DNA from: DSVQ01 sp964484765
Lineage (GTDB): Bacteria; Planctomycetota; Planctomycetia; Planctomycetales; Planctomycetaceae
Assembly (NCBI GenBank): GCA_964484765.1
Contig: CAZAGI010000004.1
Coordinates: forward strand, 62,001 to 126,000
Direction: 5' to 3'
Length of the DNA: 64,000 nt
Part shown: positions 51,578 to 60,821 of the stretch, piece by piece
How positions within the stretch are numbered: position 1 is the stretch's first letter
How the letters are laid out: each line of letters opens with the position of its first letter
Translations under genes and position numbers: made by a program
Notes under the pieces: generated by a model
The model's input: the letters and a program-made list of their open reading frames with translations, nothing else
Databases searched by the model: none
What the model was told of the DNA's origin: nothing

Positions 51578-52516
51578 TCAGCGTCCCAGGGCCATGCGTG
51601 CCACATGCCCGTACCAACGGCGATACGTCACTAGCGGAGCGTAACGGCACGCTGATTCAAGGGCAATTTGCCACGCGAGTTGTCGATGCCCACCGGTGCG
51701 GGCCGTAGAAATACCTTGCAGGATATACTCGGCAATCTGCCGCGACACGCGCGCTACACGCGGATCGTGTGGGCAGTGCGTCAACATCCACCGGCGGAAC
51801 GACGTCATCGCGCGAATCATCGGAATTCGCAATTCCGGCGACGGCTGATGGGCACTGTCCCCGTGTCGCCAGTACACACTCACCGGTTGCGAAAGATCCC
51901 CCGCCGCCAGCGTTCCCGCCATGGCCATTCGAAACCATAAATGGCAGTCTTCCGCCAGTTTTAGTCGGGGATCAAACCCGCCCGTGCGCTGAAGCAGAGA
52001 CCGTCGAAACACGATCGCGCTCGTCGCCCAGCAGACGCTTCGCAACAATTCGAAAATCAACTCCACGGGATCGATGGCGCGATCGAATCCAAACGTCGTC
52101 TTTTCATTCCACCAGCATTCCCGCGCGTGGTCATCGGCGAATTCCAGCGCACACAACTGGTAGACGCCGTCAATCTCCGGCTTCTGCGACAGAATGGTTC
52201 GCGCGGACAGAAACCGATACGGATGGACATAATCGTCAGCGTCAAGCAGGGCCAGCCATTCTCCGGAACTGATCTCAATTCCTAAATTGCGCGTCGCCGA
52301 GACGCCACGATTTTCACCACCGGGGTGCGTTGCCGTGCGCACACATTCAGAGTGTTCCTGCTGCAGGGCCTGCGCCACATCGCGTGAACCGTCGCGCGAG
52401 CCGTCATCGACGAGCACGATCTCCAAATCGGGATCGCGCGTCGCCAATAGCGATTCGACCGCCCGGCGGAGCGTTGCTTCCGCGTTATAGACCGGAATGA
52501 CGGTGGAAATTCTCAT
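51578..52516 (-). CDS. Glycosyltransferase family 2
   Basis: The 312-aa protein has ISTVIPVYNAEATLRRAVES, EIVLVDDGSRDGS, and metal motif LALLDADDYVHPYR. GGFDPRLKLAEDCHLWFRMA has the catalytic ED. ATG 52516 overlaps the FkbM gene stop (ATGA). The gene ends directly before the next ATG without a gap. Confidence 0.9.
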   Translation of the reverse strand: MRISTVIPVYNAEATLRRAVESLLATRDPDLEIVLVDDGSRDGSRDVAQALQQEHSECVRTATHPGGENRGVSATRNLGIEISSGEWLALLDADDYVHPYRFLSARTILSQKPEIDGVYQLCALEFADDHARECWWNEKTTFGFDRAIDPVELIFELLRSVCWATSAIVFRRSLLQRTGGFDPRLKLAEDCHLWFRMAMAGTLAAGDLSQPVSVYWRHGDSAHQPSPELRIPMIRAMTSFRRWMLTHCPHDPRVARVSRQIAEYILQGISTARTGGHRQLAWQIALESACRYAPLVTYRRWYGHVARMALGR

Positions 52517-53436
52517 TCGCCGCTGACTGTCGTGATCGACTGACCGGGGGGAACAAACAACACATCTTGCTGCGCGGCTGCGGCACACACTTCCGGAAGC
52601 GCTGGTTCCCACCGGAGAACGGAATCGGAAGCAACGCACTGATACGCCGTGTAGCCGATCCCGGTCAACAACTCGAATAACCCGCTGGTCGAACTGTCGA
52701 ACTTACTCAGCAAGTGCTCGGTGACTTCGCAGATGATCCACGGCTGTGCCCGCTTGATGAGGTGCACTGCGCCGCGTAGCGCCTGCAATTCGTAGCCTTC
52801 CAAATCGAGCTTCATCAGTTTTGGACGGAAGTCGTCTGCGCGGAGGAGATCGTCGAGCGGTGCCACCCAGATGGGCTCGATCTGTTGTCCGATTGACTCG
52901 CTGGCAACCAGGCCTGACCCGCCGATGTTCGATTCGGTCGCGAGCGCCAGGTGGCTGCGGCCCCACGCTGCGCCGGCGGCGCAGGACATCAACAGCACGT
53001 TGCGACAATGATTCAGCCAAAGATGATTTGTCAGTTTCCGCAGCGCGCGTGTTGATGGTTCGACGGCGACGACACAACCGTTCGGCCCCACCAGTCGCGA
53101 TGCCATCAGAGTGAAATAGCCGATGTTCGCCCCGAGATCGCAATACGTATCCCCTGGTTTCAACAGCGCTTCGAGTACCGTTTTGACCGGGCGATCCCAT
53201 TCGCGATACAACCACAACTGGCGTTCAATGTGATCCACCAATCCGACCTGCATCTGCAGATCGTGCGCCAGCGGGACCGATCGCGAAATCGACGCGTCGT
53301 CAAAAATCCCCGGCCAGCGCTTCAAGCGTTCCGCCCAGCGGTCTGCCGCCTGTGGTGAAAGAGGCAAACAATGCAACCGGCATCGCGCGACCGAACGGAG
53401 GACGCTTTTCGCTGTCGATTTTAGAATGCGAATCAC
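52513..53436 (-). CDS. FkbM-family methyltransferase
   Basis: The 307-aa protein has GDTYCDLGANIGYFTLMASR as SAM-binding site, VAVEPSTRALRKLTNHLWLN, and KLMKLDLEGYELQALRGA, the canonical FkbM blocks. The N-terminal 70 residues are basic and may contact the membrane or acceptor. It starts at GTG 53436. A 40-bp gap precedes it. Confidence 0.9.
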   Translation of the reverse strand: MIRILKSTAKSVLRSVARCRLHCLPLSPQAADRWAERLKRWPGIFDDASISRSVPLAHDLQMQVGLVDHIERQLWLYREWDRPVKTVLEALLKPGDTYCDLGANIGYFTLMASRLVGPNGCVVAVEPSTRALRKLTNHLWLNHCRNVLLMSCAAGAAWGRSHLALATESNIGGSGLVASESIGQQIEPIWVAPLDDLLRADDFRPKLMKLDLEGYELQALRGAVHLIKRAQPWIICEVTEHLLSKFDSSTSGLFELLTGIGYTAYQCVASDSVLRWEPALPEVCAAAAQQDVLFVPPGQSITTVSGE

Positions 53437-53476
53437 GCCACGCTCCGGGTGAAGCGCCGTTGGATCAGTTTCTTCA

Positions 53477-55378
53477 TCACGAAACGCTCACCGTCTCTGG
53501 TCGCAATTGTTCCGCATCGGATCGTGTCGGTGACACTTTCGCGTCTTGACGCAGCCATTCTTCCAGCACCAGCAATGTCCAGCCGCGCCAGGCGGCGGGG
53601 CGATCAATTTGTGCATCGGCGGCGAGCTTTATCAGTGTGTCGCGTCGGAAGAAATCAACGAGGCGACTGGTCGGGCCGGATAACCGCTCGGCTAATTCCG
53701 CTGCGAACGATCCCCCGAACCAGTCCCGCACGGGGACTTCAAACCCTCGCTTTGGACGATGGAGAAACTCACGCGGAAAAAACCGCTCTGCCGTGCGCTT
53801 CAGCAGATACTTGCCGACGAATCCGGTTTCGTCGGTCCGCACTTTCAGTTCCGGCGGCACTTGCCGCGCTGTTTCCAGAAAGACGTGATCCAGCAGCGGC
53901 ACACGCACTTCCAGGCTGTGGCACATCGTCGTGATATCGACCTTCGGCAGGTTGTCGTAGGCGATGTAGTTGGTCAGATCATGATGCTGCAATCGACCCA
54001 ACAATCCTTCCCGAAGGCGTGGAGTGAACTCGACATCGAACTGGGCTCGCGTCGCTGCGAGGTATTCGCATCCCTGCGATATCCAGAGCTCAGCACGCGT
54101 CGCCGGGGTCAGCGTCGCCGTCCGTTCAAACTTCAAATCTGCGGCCGAGACCCGTGGCGGCCAAAGTTTCACATCCCGCAAACGATCGGCAACCCACAGC
54201 TTAGCAGCGCGGAACGGGCTAAGCTTCGGTTCGATCTCGCGCAGAATCGAAGGATACGCATGGTAACCCGCGAACAATTCATCGCCGCCATCGCCGGATA
54301 ATGCCATTTTCACGTGGCGTCGCGCGAGTTTCGCCACGGCAAGCGTCGCGACGGCGGAACTGTCCGCAAACGGTTCACCGAAGTGGCGAACCAGATCGGG
54401 TAATACTGCCATGGCATCCGGTTGCACGGTTTCGATGTGATGCTCGCAACCGCACAACCGCGCGGCTTGCTCCGCCCAGGAACGTTCATCATACTCCGCC
54501 GAAGCATGTGCGATTGTGAACGCTTTCACCGGCGTCGACATCACGCGGCTCATGTAACCCACGACCGTACTGGAATCGATGCCGCCGGACAGGAATGCAC
54601 CGAACGGCACATCCGCGACGAGATGCGCCGACACGGTTTCCTGCAGCGCTGCGTCGAGCCGTTCAAGCCACTCCGCTTCACTGGGACGTCGATCGGGCTC
54701 GAATGTCACATCCCAATAACGCACGGGATGGGAGTGTGTCCCATCGGCTTTGACAATCAGATAATGCGCTGGGGGCAGTTTGTGAACGTTTTCGTAGATG
54801 GTGTGTGGGGCAGGGATGTACTGATAGTGCAGAAACAAGTCGACCGCGGGCAAGGAGATCACGGCGTTGAAATCGGGGTGTGACCGCAACGCCTGCAACT
54901 CGGAAGCGATGGCGAAAACGTGCGGCGTCTGCCAGTAGAGCAGGGGCTTGATGCCGAATCGATCGCGGGCCAGAAACAGTTCTTGCTTGCGGCGATCCCA
55001 GATGACGAAAGCAAACATGCCGCGGAGTCGCTGGAGGCACGCCGCCCCCCATTCTTCGTAGGCATGCACAATCGCTTCGGTGTCAGTATCGGTTCGAAAC
55101 TGATGACCAAGGCCGACAAGCGTCTTGCGGAGTTCACGGTAGTTGTAGATTTCACCATTGAATGTGATCCACACTGTCCCGTCTTCGTTGCTGATCGGCT
55201 GCTTGCCGCCTTCGAGATCGATGATTGCCAGGCGGCGATGCCCGAGGCCGACATGGGCTTCCACGCGATAACCCTCGCCATCAGGCCCGCGATGAGACAT
55301 CGCGCGCGTGATCCCCGCCAGCACGGTTGGATCAACCGGGGTACCATCGACGTTGAGGAGGGCGGCAATGCCACACAT
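53477..55378 (-). CDS. asnB: Asparagine synthase-like glutamine amidotransferase
   Basis: The 633-aa protein has N-terminal class-II amidotransferase with nucleophile Cys2 (MCGIAALL), SHRGPDGEGY and NGEIYNYREL. The ATP-pyrophosphatase domain has SGGIDSS at 264-270 and LSGDGGDELFAGY. Genes of this type in polysaccharide clusters amidate uronic acids or similar carboxyls, rather than serving general Asn synthesis. That is likely here but cannot be proved. ATG 55378 begins 8 bases after the upstream gene. Confidence 0.9.
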   Translation of the reverse strand: MCGIAALLNVDGTPVDPTVLAGITRAMSHRGPDGEGYRVEAHVGLGHRRLAIIDLEGGKQPISNEDGTVWITFNGEIYNYRELRKTLVGLGHQFRTDTDTEAIVHAYEEWGAACLQRLRGMFAFVIWDRRKQELFLARDRFGIKPLLYWQTPHVFAIASELQALRSHPDFNAVISLPAVDLFLHYQYIPAPHTIYENVHKLPPAHYLIVKADGTHSHPVRYWDVTFEPDRRPSEAEWLERLDAALQETVSAHLVADVPFGAFLSGGIDSSTVVGYMSRVMSTPVKAFTIAHASAEYDERSWAEQAARLCGCEHHIETVQPDAMAVLPDLVRHFGEPFADSSAVATLAVAKLARRHVKMALSGDGGDELFAGYHAYPSILREIEPKLSPFRAAKLWVADRLRDVKLWPPRVSAADLKFERTATLTPATRAELWISQGCEYLAATRAQFDVEFTPRLREGLLGRLQHHDLTNYIAYDNLPKVDITTMCHSLEVRVPLLDHVFLETARQVPPELKVRTDETGFVGKYLLKRTAERFFPREFLHRPKRGFEVPVRDWFGGSFAAELAERLSGPTSRLVDFFRRDTLIKLAADAQIDRPAAWRGWTLLVLEEWLRQDAKVSPTRSDAEQLRPETVSVS

Positions 55379-55386
55379 CTTCGGAA

Positions 55387-56736
55387 TTACTTCGCTGACG
55401 ATCGAGCCGTGGGAGAGGACCGTTCCGCGACGACTTCGCGGTATTGTTGCACGTGTTGCTGGGCGATGCTTCGATGGCTGAACAGTCGCCGCGCGCGCGG
55501 CGCGGCGGCTGCGCTCATCTGCTGACGGCGACTCGGTTGATCGATGAGCGTCTGGACGGCCTGCCCCAGTGCGTCCGCGTCTTGCCGCGGGACCAACAGG
55601 CCGGTCACGCCGTGTTCCACGACTTCCGGGATCCCCCCAGTCGCAAACCCGGCGACAGGAACGCCGCACATCTGGGCTTCGGCCGGAATGCGCCCGAACG
55701 TTTCCCACAGTGACGCGACCACGACGATGTCCGCCGCGTTGTCAAGTTCCGCCAGTTTTGTCAGGTCCGACTGGAACGGCACCGCGCGACCGGGACGCTG
55801 CCAGCGTTCCAACACGCGCTCGGCGGAGTGTCCCACAGCCAGCAGGAACACTTCACGATCGCTCGCCGCGAGCGCCCGCAGAGCGTAATCTGTCGGCCCC
55901 ATGCCATGGCTGGAAAGCCCTTCCACCGATTGACCGGCGAGCATCACGATCATGGCATCCGGTGGCAATCCCCAGCGCGCGCGGGCCGCAGTTTTCGATC
56001 CCGGAGCAAATACGGTTTCATCGACACCGTTATAAATCGTCTGCACTTGTTTCCCGGCAAAGATCGGGCTTTGACGGACAGTCTCGCCGAGCCAGTTGGA
56101 CACCGTGATCACTCGGAGACTGGAACGAGCGATCGCAGTGCGTTTGCGTGACCAGTTGAATGCCGTTCCATCACGTTGAACGGCAGGAGCCAACGTCAGA
56201 TCGGGACAATGCCCGCAACCGCGTCGCCAACGATCGCAATCGAGCGGCGGACACGCACAATGTCCCGTCAGCATCCACATGTCGCGCAGCGTCATCAACG
56301 AGGGATACCGCCGTGTGAGCCTTGGCAACCCGCCGACGTCCGCATAACCATGGTGTCCGCCCCAGAGGCTATGAAAGTGCAGGACGTCGATCTCCGCTGG
56401 AAACAATTCGTCGACCCGGCGAAACCACGGGTGATACAAATATTGCCAACCCAGCTGCTGTTCGAGAAACTTCGTGGCGCGCAACACACCGGGGAAACAC
56501 CGAAAGCGTGGAATCTCGGTGACGTAGGGATGATCAGACCGTTTTGACCCCACGAACAGGAACGACTCGTGTCCCAATTGCCGCAAAGCCAGGTGCAGTG
56601 ACAGCGTACTTGCCTCGGCACCGCCCCCCTGATCGGACGTGTGGACGAGCGCGATCCGCAACGGACGATCATTGTCGGTCGCCGACGTTGTCACGTCGTG
56701 ACTCCGGTCGCAATCAATAACAGCGTTGCCCGTCAT
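55387..56736 (-). CDS. Glycosyltransferase family 4, WcaC-like
   Basis: The 449-aa GT-B protein has ALVHTSDQGGGAEASTLSLH. The Cys-containing insert typical of colanic-acid WcaC relatives is present: RDMWMLTGHCACPPLDCDRW and GCGHCPDL. The donor site is ASLWETFGRIPAEAQMCGVP. The Cys cluster may bind metal. ATG 56736 shares a base with the upstream stop (TGATG). Confidence 0.88.
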   Translation of the reverse strand: MTGNAVIDCDRSHDVTTSATDNDRPLRIALVHTSDQGGGAEASTLSLHLALRQLGHESFLFVGSKRSDHPYVTEIPRFRCFPGVLRATKFLEQQLGWQYLYHPWFRRVDELFPAEIDVLHFHSLWGGHHGYADVGGLPRLTRRYPSLMTLRDMWMLTGHCACPPLDCDRWRRGCGHCPDLTLAPAVQRDGTAFNWSRKRTAIARSSLRVITVSNWLGETVRQSPIFAGKQVQTIYNGVDETVFAPGSKTAARARWGLPPDAMIVMLAGQSVEGLSSHGMGPTDYALRALAASDREVFLLAVGHSAERVLERWQRPGRAVPFQSDLTKLAELDNAADIVVVASLWETFGRIPAEAQMCGVPVAGFATGGIPEVVEHGVTGLLVPRQDADALGQAVQTLIDQPSRRQQMSAAAAPRARRLFSHRSIAQQHVQQYREVVAERSSPTARSSAK

Positions 56737-57980
56737 CAGCTGAGAAACTCTTTCGCTGCACTCGCAAATTGTGCGGGGCCGATGGCATTGTTCACCGCCA
56801 ACTCTCCGGCAGCATTCCAGGCTTGCTTTTGTTCGGGCCGTGCCTGAACGGATACCCTCACGGCAGCCTCGACTGCGGCCAGATCGAGTGTGTGAATCTC
56901 GGGACCCAGCAAGTGTTGCCGCCAGAAGCCGCTCAGGCTGGCATAGTCGGGGGCATGCAGCAGAATCGGTCGTCGGGCCGCGAGGTACGTCGACAGTTTG
57001 GTCGGAAAAGACAGTTCGGAAAACAGGCGATTGTCCGCGGCAAACGATTGCGGCAGGTACAACAGGTCGCACTCGGACAGGCGGGACCGCGTTTCCTCGA
57101 CGGTCCGCCACCCGAAGTATTCGATCCGTTGCGGCTTGCGGGAATCGAGCAGATATCGCGCACCGAGCATCCGCAGCACGACATCACGGCCGGCGACTTG
57201 CCATCCGATGGCATCCAGCGTTTCGATCAATGCCCGCAAGCAGTCGGGAGCCGTGTTCGATCCCGCGAAGCCAATCCGGAACTCATTCGTCGGCGATGGC
57301 GAGTCACCCCGCACCGTCTGCGCGACCGGAGCGACACCATGACGCAGGATGATGCTGTCGATACCATACCGTCGGCGATACTCGGCCTGCATATTCTCGC
57401 AGATGACCGCGACGCGCTCGCTGTGCCGAAGGACTTCACCAAACGCCTGCTCGATACGTTGACTGGTCCAGCGATCAAAATGCGATTGCCGGCAGAACAG
57501 ATCCACGTCATCCCACACGATGCTCCGCAGGGGAATGCGCACCGTCTGCTGGAGGCGGCGGGCGGTTTCAATCGCCGCGGGCGATTCTAACACCGCAAGG
57601 ATGTATTGCGGCTGCCACCGGCGACATTGCTCGACGACCGATTTTCGCGCGGCTTCGATCATCCCCGGGCGTCGGATTCTCAGCGCTGCAGCGGAAATCA
57701 CTTCGCCGATCAATCCTCGCAGGGGGCGAAAGCCGGTTTCAAACTGCCGCTTCAGGACCGTGGTTCCCACGTCATTCCAGTACGGTTGCTGTTGGCCGTG
57801 CTTCGCAGCCAGCCAGCAGCAATGCCACTGTTCGACACCCGTCTGCAGAATCAAGTCTTTCAGGATGACGCCGCCCACGCCGGGCTCACCCGGAGCGGTC
57901 CCGGTAAGCAGCAACACGCGCTGCGCTGCTGTCGACGGCATCACTTTGCTGTCTTCGGCGGGATTAACGGCCGTAGTCAC
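56736..57980 (-). CDS. Glycosyltransferase-like protein, GT4-type
   Basis: The 414-aa protein has VLLLTGTAPGEPGVGGVILK, a middle linker, and C-terminal FRIGFAGSNTAPDCLRALIE. CDLLYLPQSFAADNRLFSEL then FPTKLSTYLAARRPIL follows, typical of GT4 enzymes lacking the classic EX7E. GTG 57980 overlaps the epimerase gene by 17 bases; ATG 57941 is an alternative start. Confidence 0.78.
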   Translation of the reverse strand: MTTAVNPAEDSKVMPSTAAQRVLLLTGTAPGEPGVGGVILKDLILQTGVEQWHCCWLAAKHGQQQPYWNDVGTTVLKRQFETGFRPLRGLIGEVISAAALRIRRPGMIEAARKSVVEQCRRWQPQYILAVLESPAAIETARRLQQTVRIPLRSIVWDDVDLFCRQSHFDRWTSQRIEQAFGEVLRHSERVAVICENMQAEYRRRYGIDSIILRHGVAPVAQTVRGDSPSPTNEFRIGFAGSNTAPDCLRALIETLDAIGWQVAGRDVVLRMLGARYLLDSRKPQRIEYFGWRTVEETRSRLSECDLLYLPQSFAADNRLFSELSFPTKLSTYLAARRPILLHAPDYASLSGFWRQHLLGPEIHTLDLAAVEAAVRVSVQARPEQKQAWNAAGELAVNNAIGPAQFASAAKEFLS

Positions 57981-59049
57981 GACGCGCGGCCTTCCAGATG
58001 TCTTCGCAAATCCGGTCCAGCGACCATTCCAGTGCCCATTCCGGATAATCGGTCCGGAAACGAGTCAGGTCGCTGATGTAACAGATGTGATCGCCCTTAC
58101 GTTCCTGTTCCGCATAGCTCCACGCGAGTTTTCGCCCGGAGAGCTGATCGGTCCGATCGATACATTCCAGCACGCTCGCGGAGTTTTCGCGCCCACCGCC
58201 GAGGTTGTACACGGCCCCCGGTCGCGGACTGCGGTAGTAGGCTTCCATCGCGCGAATCACATCGTGGCTGTGGATCTGATCGCGAACCTGTTTGCCCTTG
58301 TAACCGAAGATGGTGTACGGCCGCTGTTCGGCGGCGACGCGAAACAGGTAGTTCAAAAATCCGTGCTGCTGCGCTCCCGAGTGGCGGGACCCTGTGAGGC
58401 AGCCGCCGCGGAATATGCACGTTTTCAGCCCGAAATACCGTCCATACTCCTGTGCGACAACATCGCCCGCGACTTTGCTGGCACCGAAAAGGCTGTGCAG
58501 CGTTTGATCGATCGACATCGTTTCGTCAATTCCATGCCAATCTTCCGCGCGGGCATAATCGTACCGTTTCGGATGTTCGACCAGCGGCAGACGGTTCGGT
58601 GCATCGCCGTAGACTTTGTTCGTGCTCATGTGAATGAACACGGCGTCGCCTGCAAACCGCCGCGTAGCCTCCAGCAGGTTCAACGTCCCCACCGCATTGA
58701 CGTCGAAATCATCAAACGGACGTTCGGCGGCGAGATCGTGTGACGGTTGGGCCGCGGCGTGGATGATCATATCGGGACGCAGTTCCTGCATCGTCTGCAG
58801 GACATCCTGTCGATCACGAATATCCACCGGATGATGCACGAACCCCGGGCACTCTTCCTTGAGCCGCGCGAGATTCCACGTGGTGTCGCCCGCAGGGCCG
58901 AAAAAGTCGGCCCGCATGTTGTTGTCGATGCCATGGACACGGGAATTCAACCCGTGGAAATATGACACGGCTTCGGAACCGATGAGACCGCTGGAGCCGG
59001 TAATGAGAACCGTCCGCGGAGGTGATGAAACGGAGTGAGTCACAGTCAT
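57964..59049 (-). CDS. NAD-dependent sugar epimerase, CDP-paratose 2-epimerase-like
   Basis: The 361-aa protein has Rossmann motif ITGSSGLIGSEAVSYF, IIHAAAQPSHDLAAERPFDD, FIHMSTNKVYGDAPNRLPLV, RGGCLTGSRHSGAQQHGFLN, and FGYKGKQVRDQIHSHD. These blocks match proteins annotated CDP-paratose (tyvelose) 2-epimerase. The usual Tyr of YxxxK is Phe here (FGASK). No CDP-glucose synthesis genes are in the window, so the substrate may be another nucleotide sugar. It has an ATGA overlap upstream. Confidence 0.75.
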   Translation of the reverse strand: MTVTHSVSSPPRTVLITGSSGLIGSEAVSYFHGLNSRVHGIDNNMRADFFGPAGDTTWNLARLKEECPGFVHHPVDIRDRQDVLQTMQELRPDMIIHAAAQPSHDLAAERPFDDFDVNAVGTLNLLEATRRFAGDAVFIHMSTNKVYGDAPNRLPLVEHPKRYDYARAEDWHGIDETMSIDQTLHSLFGASKVAGDVVAQEYGRYFGLKTCIFRGGCLTGSRHSGAQQHGFLNYLFRVAAEQRPYTIFGYKGKQVRDQIHSHDVIRAMEAYYRSPRPGAVYNLGGGRENSASVLECIDRTDQLSGRKLAWSYAEQERKGDHICYISDLTRFRTDYPEWALEWSLDRICEDIWKAARRDYGR

Positions 59050-59831
59050 TCGGCTTTCTCGAACAGACAATCACATTGCAGGATGCGGCCGTCGCGCGCG
59101 CTGCACCATTGATCGACGTTGCCGCGATAGCGATAACCCCACGCGGTCATCAGGGCGTAGACTTCGTCAAAGGTGGCTTCGCCGTGGTACAACGGCCGCA
59201 CGCTGACTTCCGCCACGACGGCACACGCCCGGCGAATGGTTGATTCACCACCGCGCAGGACCGGTACCGTGTAACCTTGCACGTCGACTTTGATGAGCAC
59301 GGGATCGCACAGCGCCAGTGATTCCGCGAGGCCATCGAGACGACGAAGCTGAATCTCCTCGGCGACGGTGCTGGCGGTGTGGGGAAGTTCTTCCTTGTGC
59401 AGCGACTCCATCGGCAGCAACGATGAACTGGGCGAGAACTCATTGCGCTGAATCACCGCGATGCCGTCGGATTCACCCAGAGCGTACGGATGGACTTCAT
59501 GCGGTGCCAGCGACGGCGATTGCTGGACGAGCGCTTCGTAACACTGTCGCAGTGGTTCAAAAGAGATGATGCGCGTTTGCGGGAGTAACTCGCGAACAAG
59601 CTCGGCAAATTGTCCGGTGTTCGCCCCGATATCGAGCACCGTCTGCGGAGCATAGGTCTGTATCAGTCGCCATTTCGCCAGATCACGGCGGTGCCAATCG
59701 GCCCGGATGGCATCGTCGTAGCTGGCGGTTCGCCGGACATCCCAACCGAGCTTCAATAGCGAGTTGCGGGCCCAGTTCCGCAACTGCTGACCGACTGCGT
59801 TCGACGGCTTCAATGACGTATCCTGGCTCAT
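59046..59831 (-). CDS. FkbM-family methyltransferase
   Basis: The 261-aa protein has TVLDIGANTGQFAELVRELL, ISFEPLRQCYEALVQQSPSL, and PVLIKVDVQGYTVPVLRGGE. The final FkbM block has Asp-Val-Gln in place of the usual Asp-x-Glu. ATG 59831 gives an ATGA overlap with the upstream gene; ATG 59837 two codons earlier is also possible. Confidence 0.87.
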   Translation of the reverse strand: MSQDTSLKPSNAVGQQLRNWARNSLLKLGWDVRRTASYDDAIRADWHRRDLAKWRLIQTYAPQTVLDIGANTGQFAELVRELLPQTRIISFEPLRQCYEALVQQSPSLAPHEVHPYALGESDGIAVIQRNEFSPSSSLLPMESLHKEELPHTASTVAEEIQLRRLDGLAESLALCDPVLIKVDVQGYTVPVLRGGESTIRRACAVVAEVSVRPLYHGEATFDEVYALMTAWGYRYRGNVDQWCSARDGRILQCDCLFEKAE

Positions 59832-60820
59832 CGACATTTTTCAATCACGCAGAACAAATGATCGCGCAGCGCCGGCGTGTACGGGGCCGTGGTTTTGTGA
59901 CGCACAAAGTTCCAACCCGGCAACAACGACACTAGTTTGACGAGCGGCGTCCACCAGACGCGTTTCCGCAAGGCGACGTAAGCGTAGGATTCATAAGCCT
60001 GCGACACCCGATCGCACCACGTGGCAAGCTGATGCGCGTGAGGTTGTGCGATCAACAACCGGCCACCGCAGGCGGCTGCCGTGGCAGCCAGGTACCGACG
60101 GTTGCCAAAGCACAAATGTTGCACCGGTTCACAATACCAGTGGTCGCCCCCCAGCAACCCCCAGGTCCAATGGTGGCAGTTCCCCGTCGATAATAACAGG
60201 TGTCCACCCGGTCGGACGTATTCGAGTGCATGCGCGATCGCCTGCCTGGGTTGCGGCAAATGTTCGAACACATCGAATATGGTGACCACATCGAATTGAC
60301 CGGCAAACTCTCGGGCCGGTGTTTCCAGAAACTCCGCAATCACCGTCACGCCCAACTGTTTCAATTCAGCATGTGCAGCCACCGAGGGTTCAATCGCATA
60401 CCGCTTCCACGACTGAGGCAGGGTTTGCAGAAAGGCTCCGTTGAAAGCACCGATATCTAGGATCCGAACGTCATCAGTGAGTGGGAATTGTTTCTGCAAC
60501 CATCGTTCGGCGAGCTTCCAGGACTCGGGATGTGTGGCGTAGTGCCAACGTTCGGTCGGCATCGCGGCGTAGAGCGCTTGCAGACTCGCCGAGTCCGGTG
60601 GCGGCGATCGAAAACCAAGTTCGCAGTTGCGGCACGCATATAGACCAGCGGTTGCGGATGCCGCTGTGACATGTTTCTCCGTCGCGGGAAGCAACTTGAG
60701 CAAGCCGGGGTCGCGACACACACCGCAATGCGATACGTCACGACTCCCGCAATCGGGGCAGATCACGTCCACAGACGTTGTCGGAATCGTGTCGACGGTT
60801 TGTTCCAGGATGACTGTCAT
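59828..60820 (-). CDS. Class I methyltransferase with N-terminal zinc-binding motif
   Basis: The 330-aa protein has CPDCGSRDVSHCGVC and CRNCELGF as zinc ligands. A methyltransferase domain follows with VRILDIGAFNGAFLQTLPQS, FDVVTIFDVFEHLPQPRQAI and GHLLLSTGNCHHWT. It resembles C- and O-methyltransferases of deoxysugar pathways (methyltransferase-13/14 architecture). It has an ATGA overlap with the FkbM gene. Confidence 0.8.
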   Translation of the reverse strand: MTVILEQTVDTIPTTSVDVICPDCGSRDVSHCGVCRDPGLLKLLPATEKHVTAASATAGLYACRNCELGFRSPPPDSASLQALYAAMPTERWHYATHPESWKLAERWLQKQFPLTDDVRILDIGAFNGAFLQTLPQSWKRYAIEPSVAAHAELKQLGVTVIAEFLETPAREFAGQFDVVTIFDVFEHLPQPRQAIAHALEYVRPGGHLLLSTGNCHHWTWGLLGGDHWYCEPVQHLCFGNRRYLAATAAACGGRLLIAQPHAHQLATWCDRVSQAYESYAYVALRKRVWWTPLVKLVSLLPGWNFVRHKTTAPYTPALRDHLFCVIEKCR

Positions 60821-60821
60821 A

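Noticed and set aside
53477..55378. Dedicated asparagine biosynthesis gene
   Set aside because: The fold is asparagine synthase, but its position inside a glycan train makes sugar or uronate amidation more likely than amino-acid synthesis.
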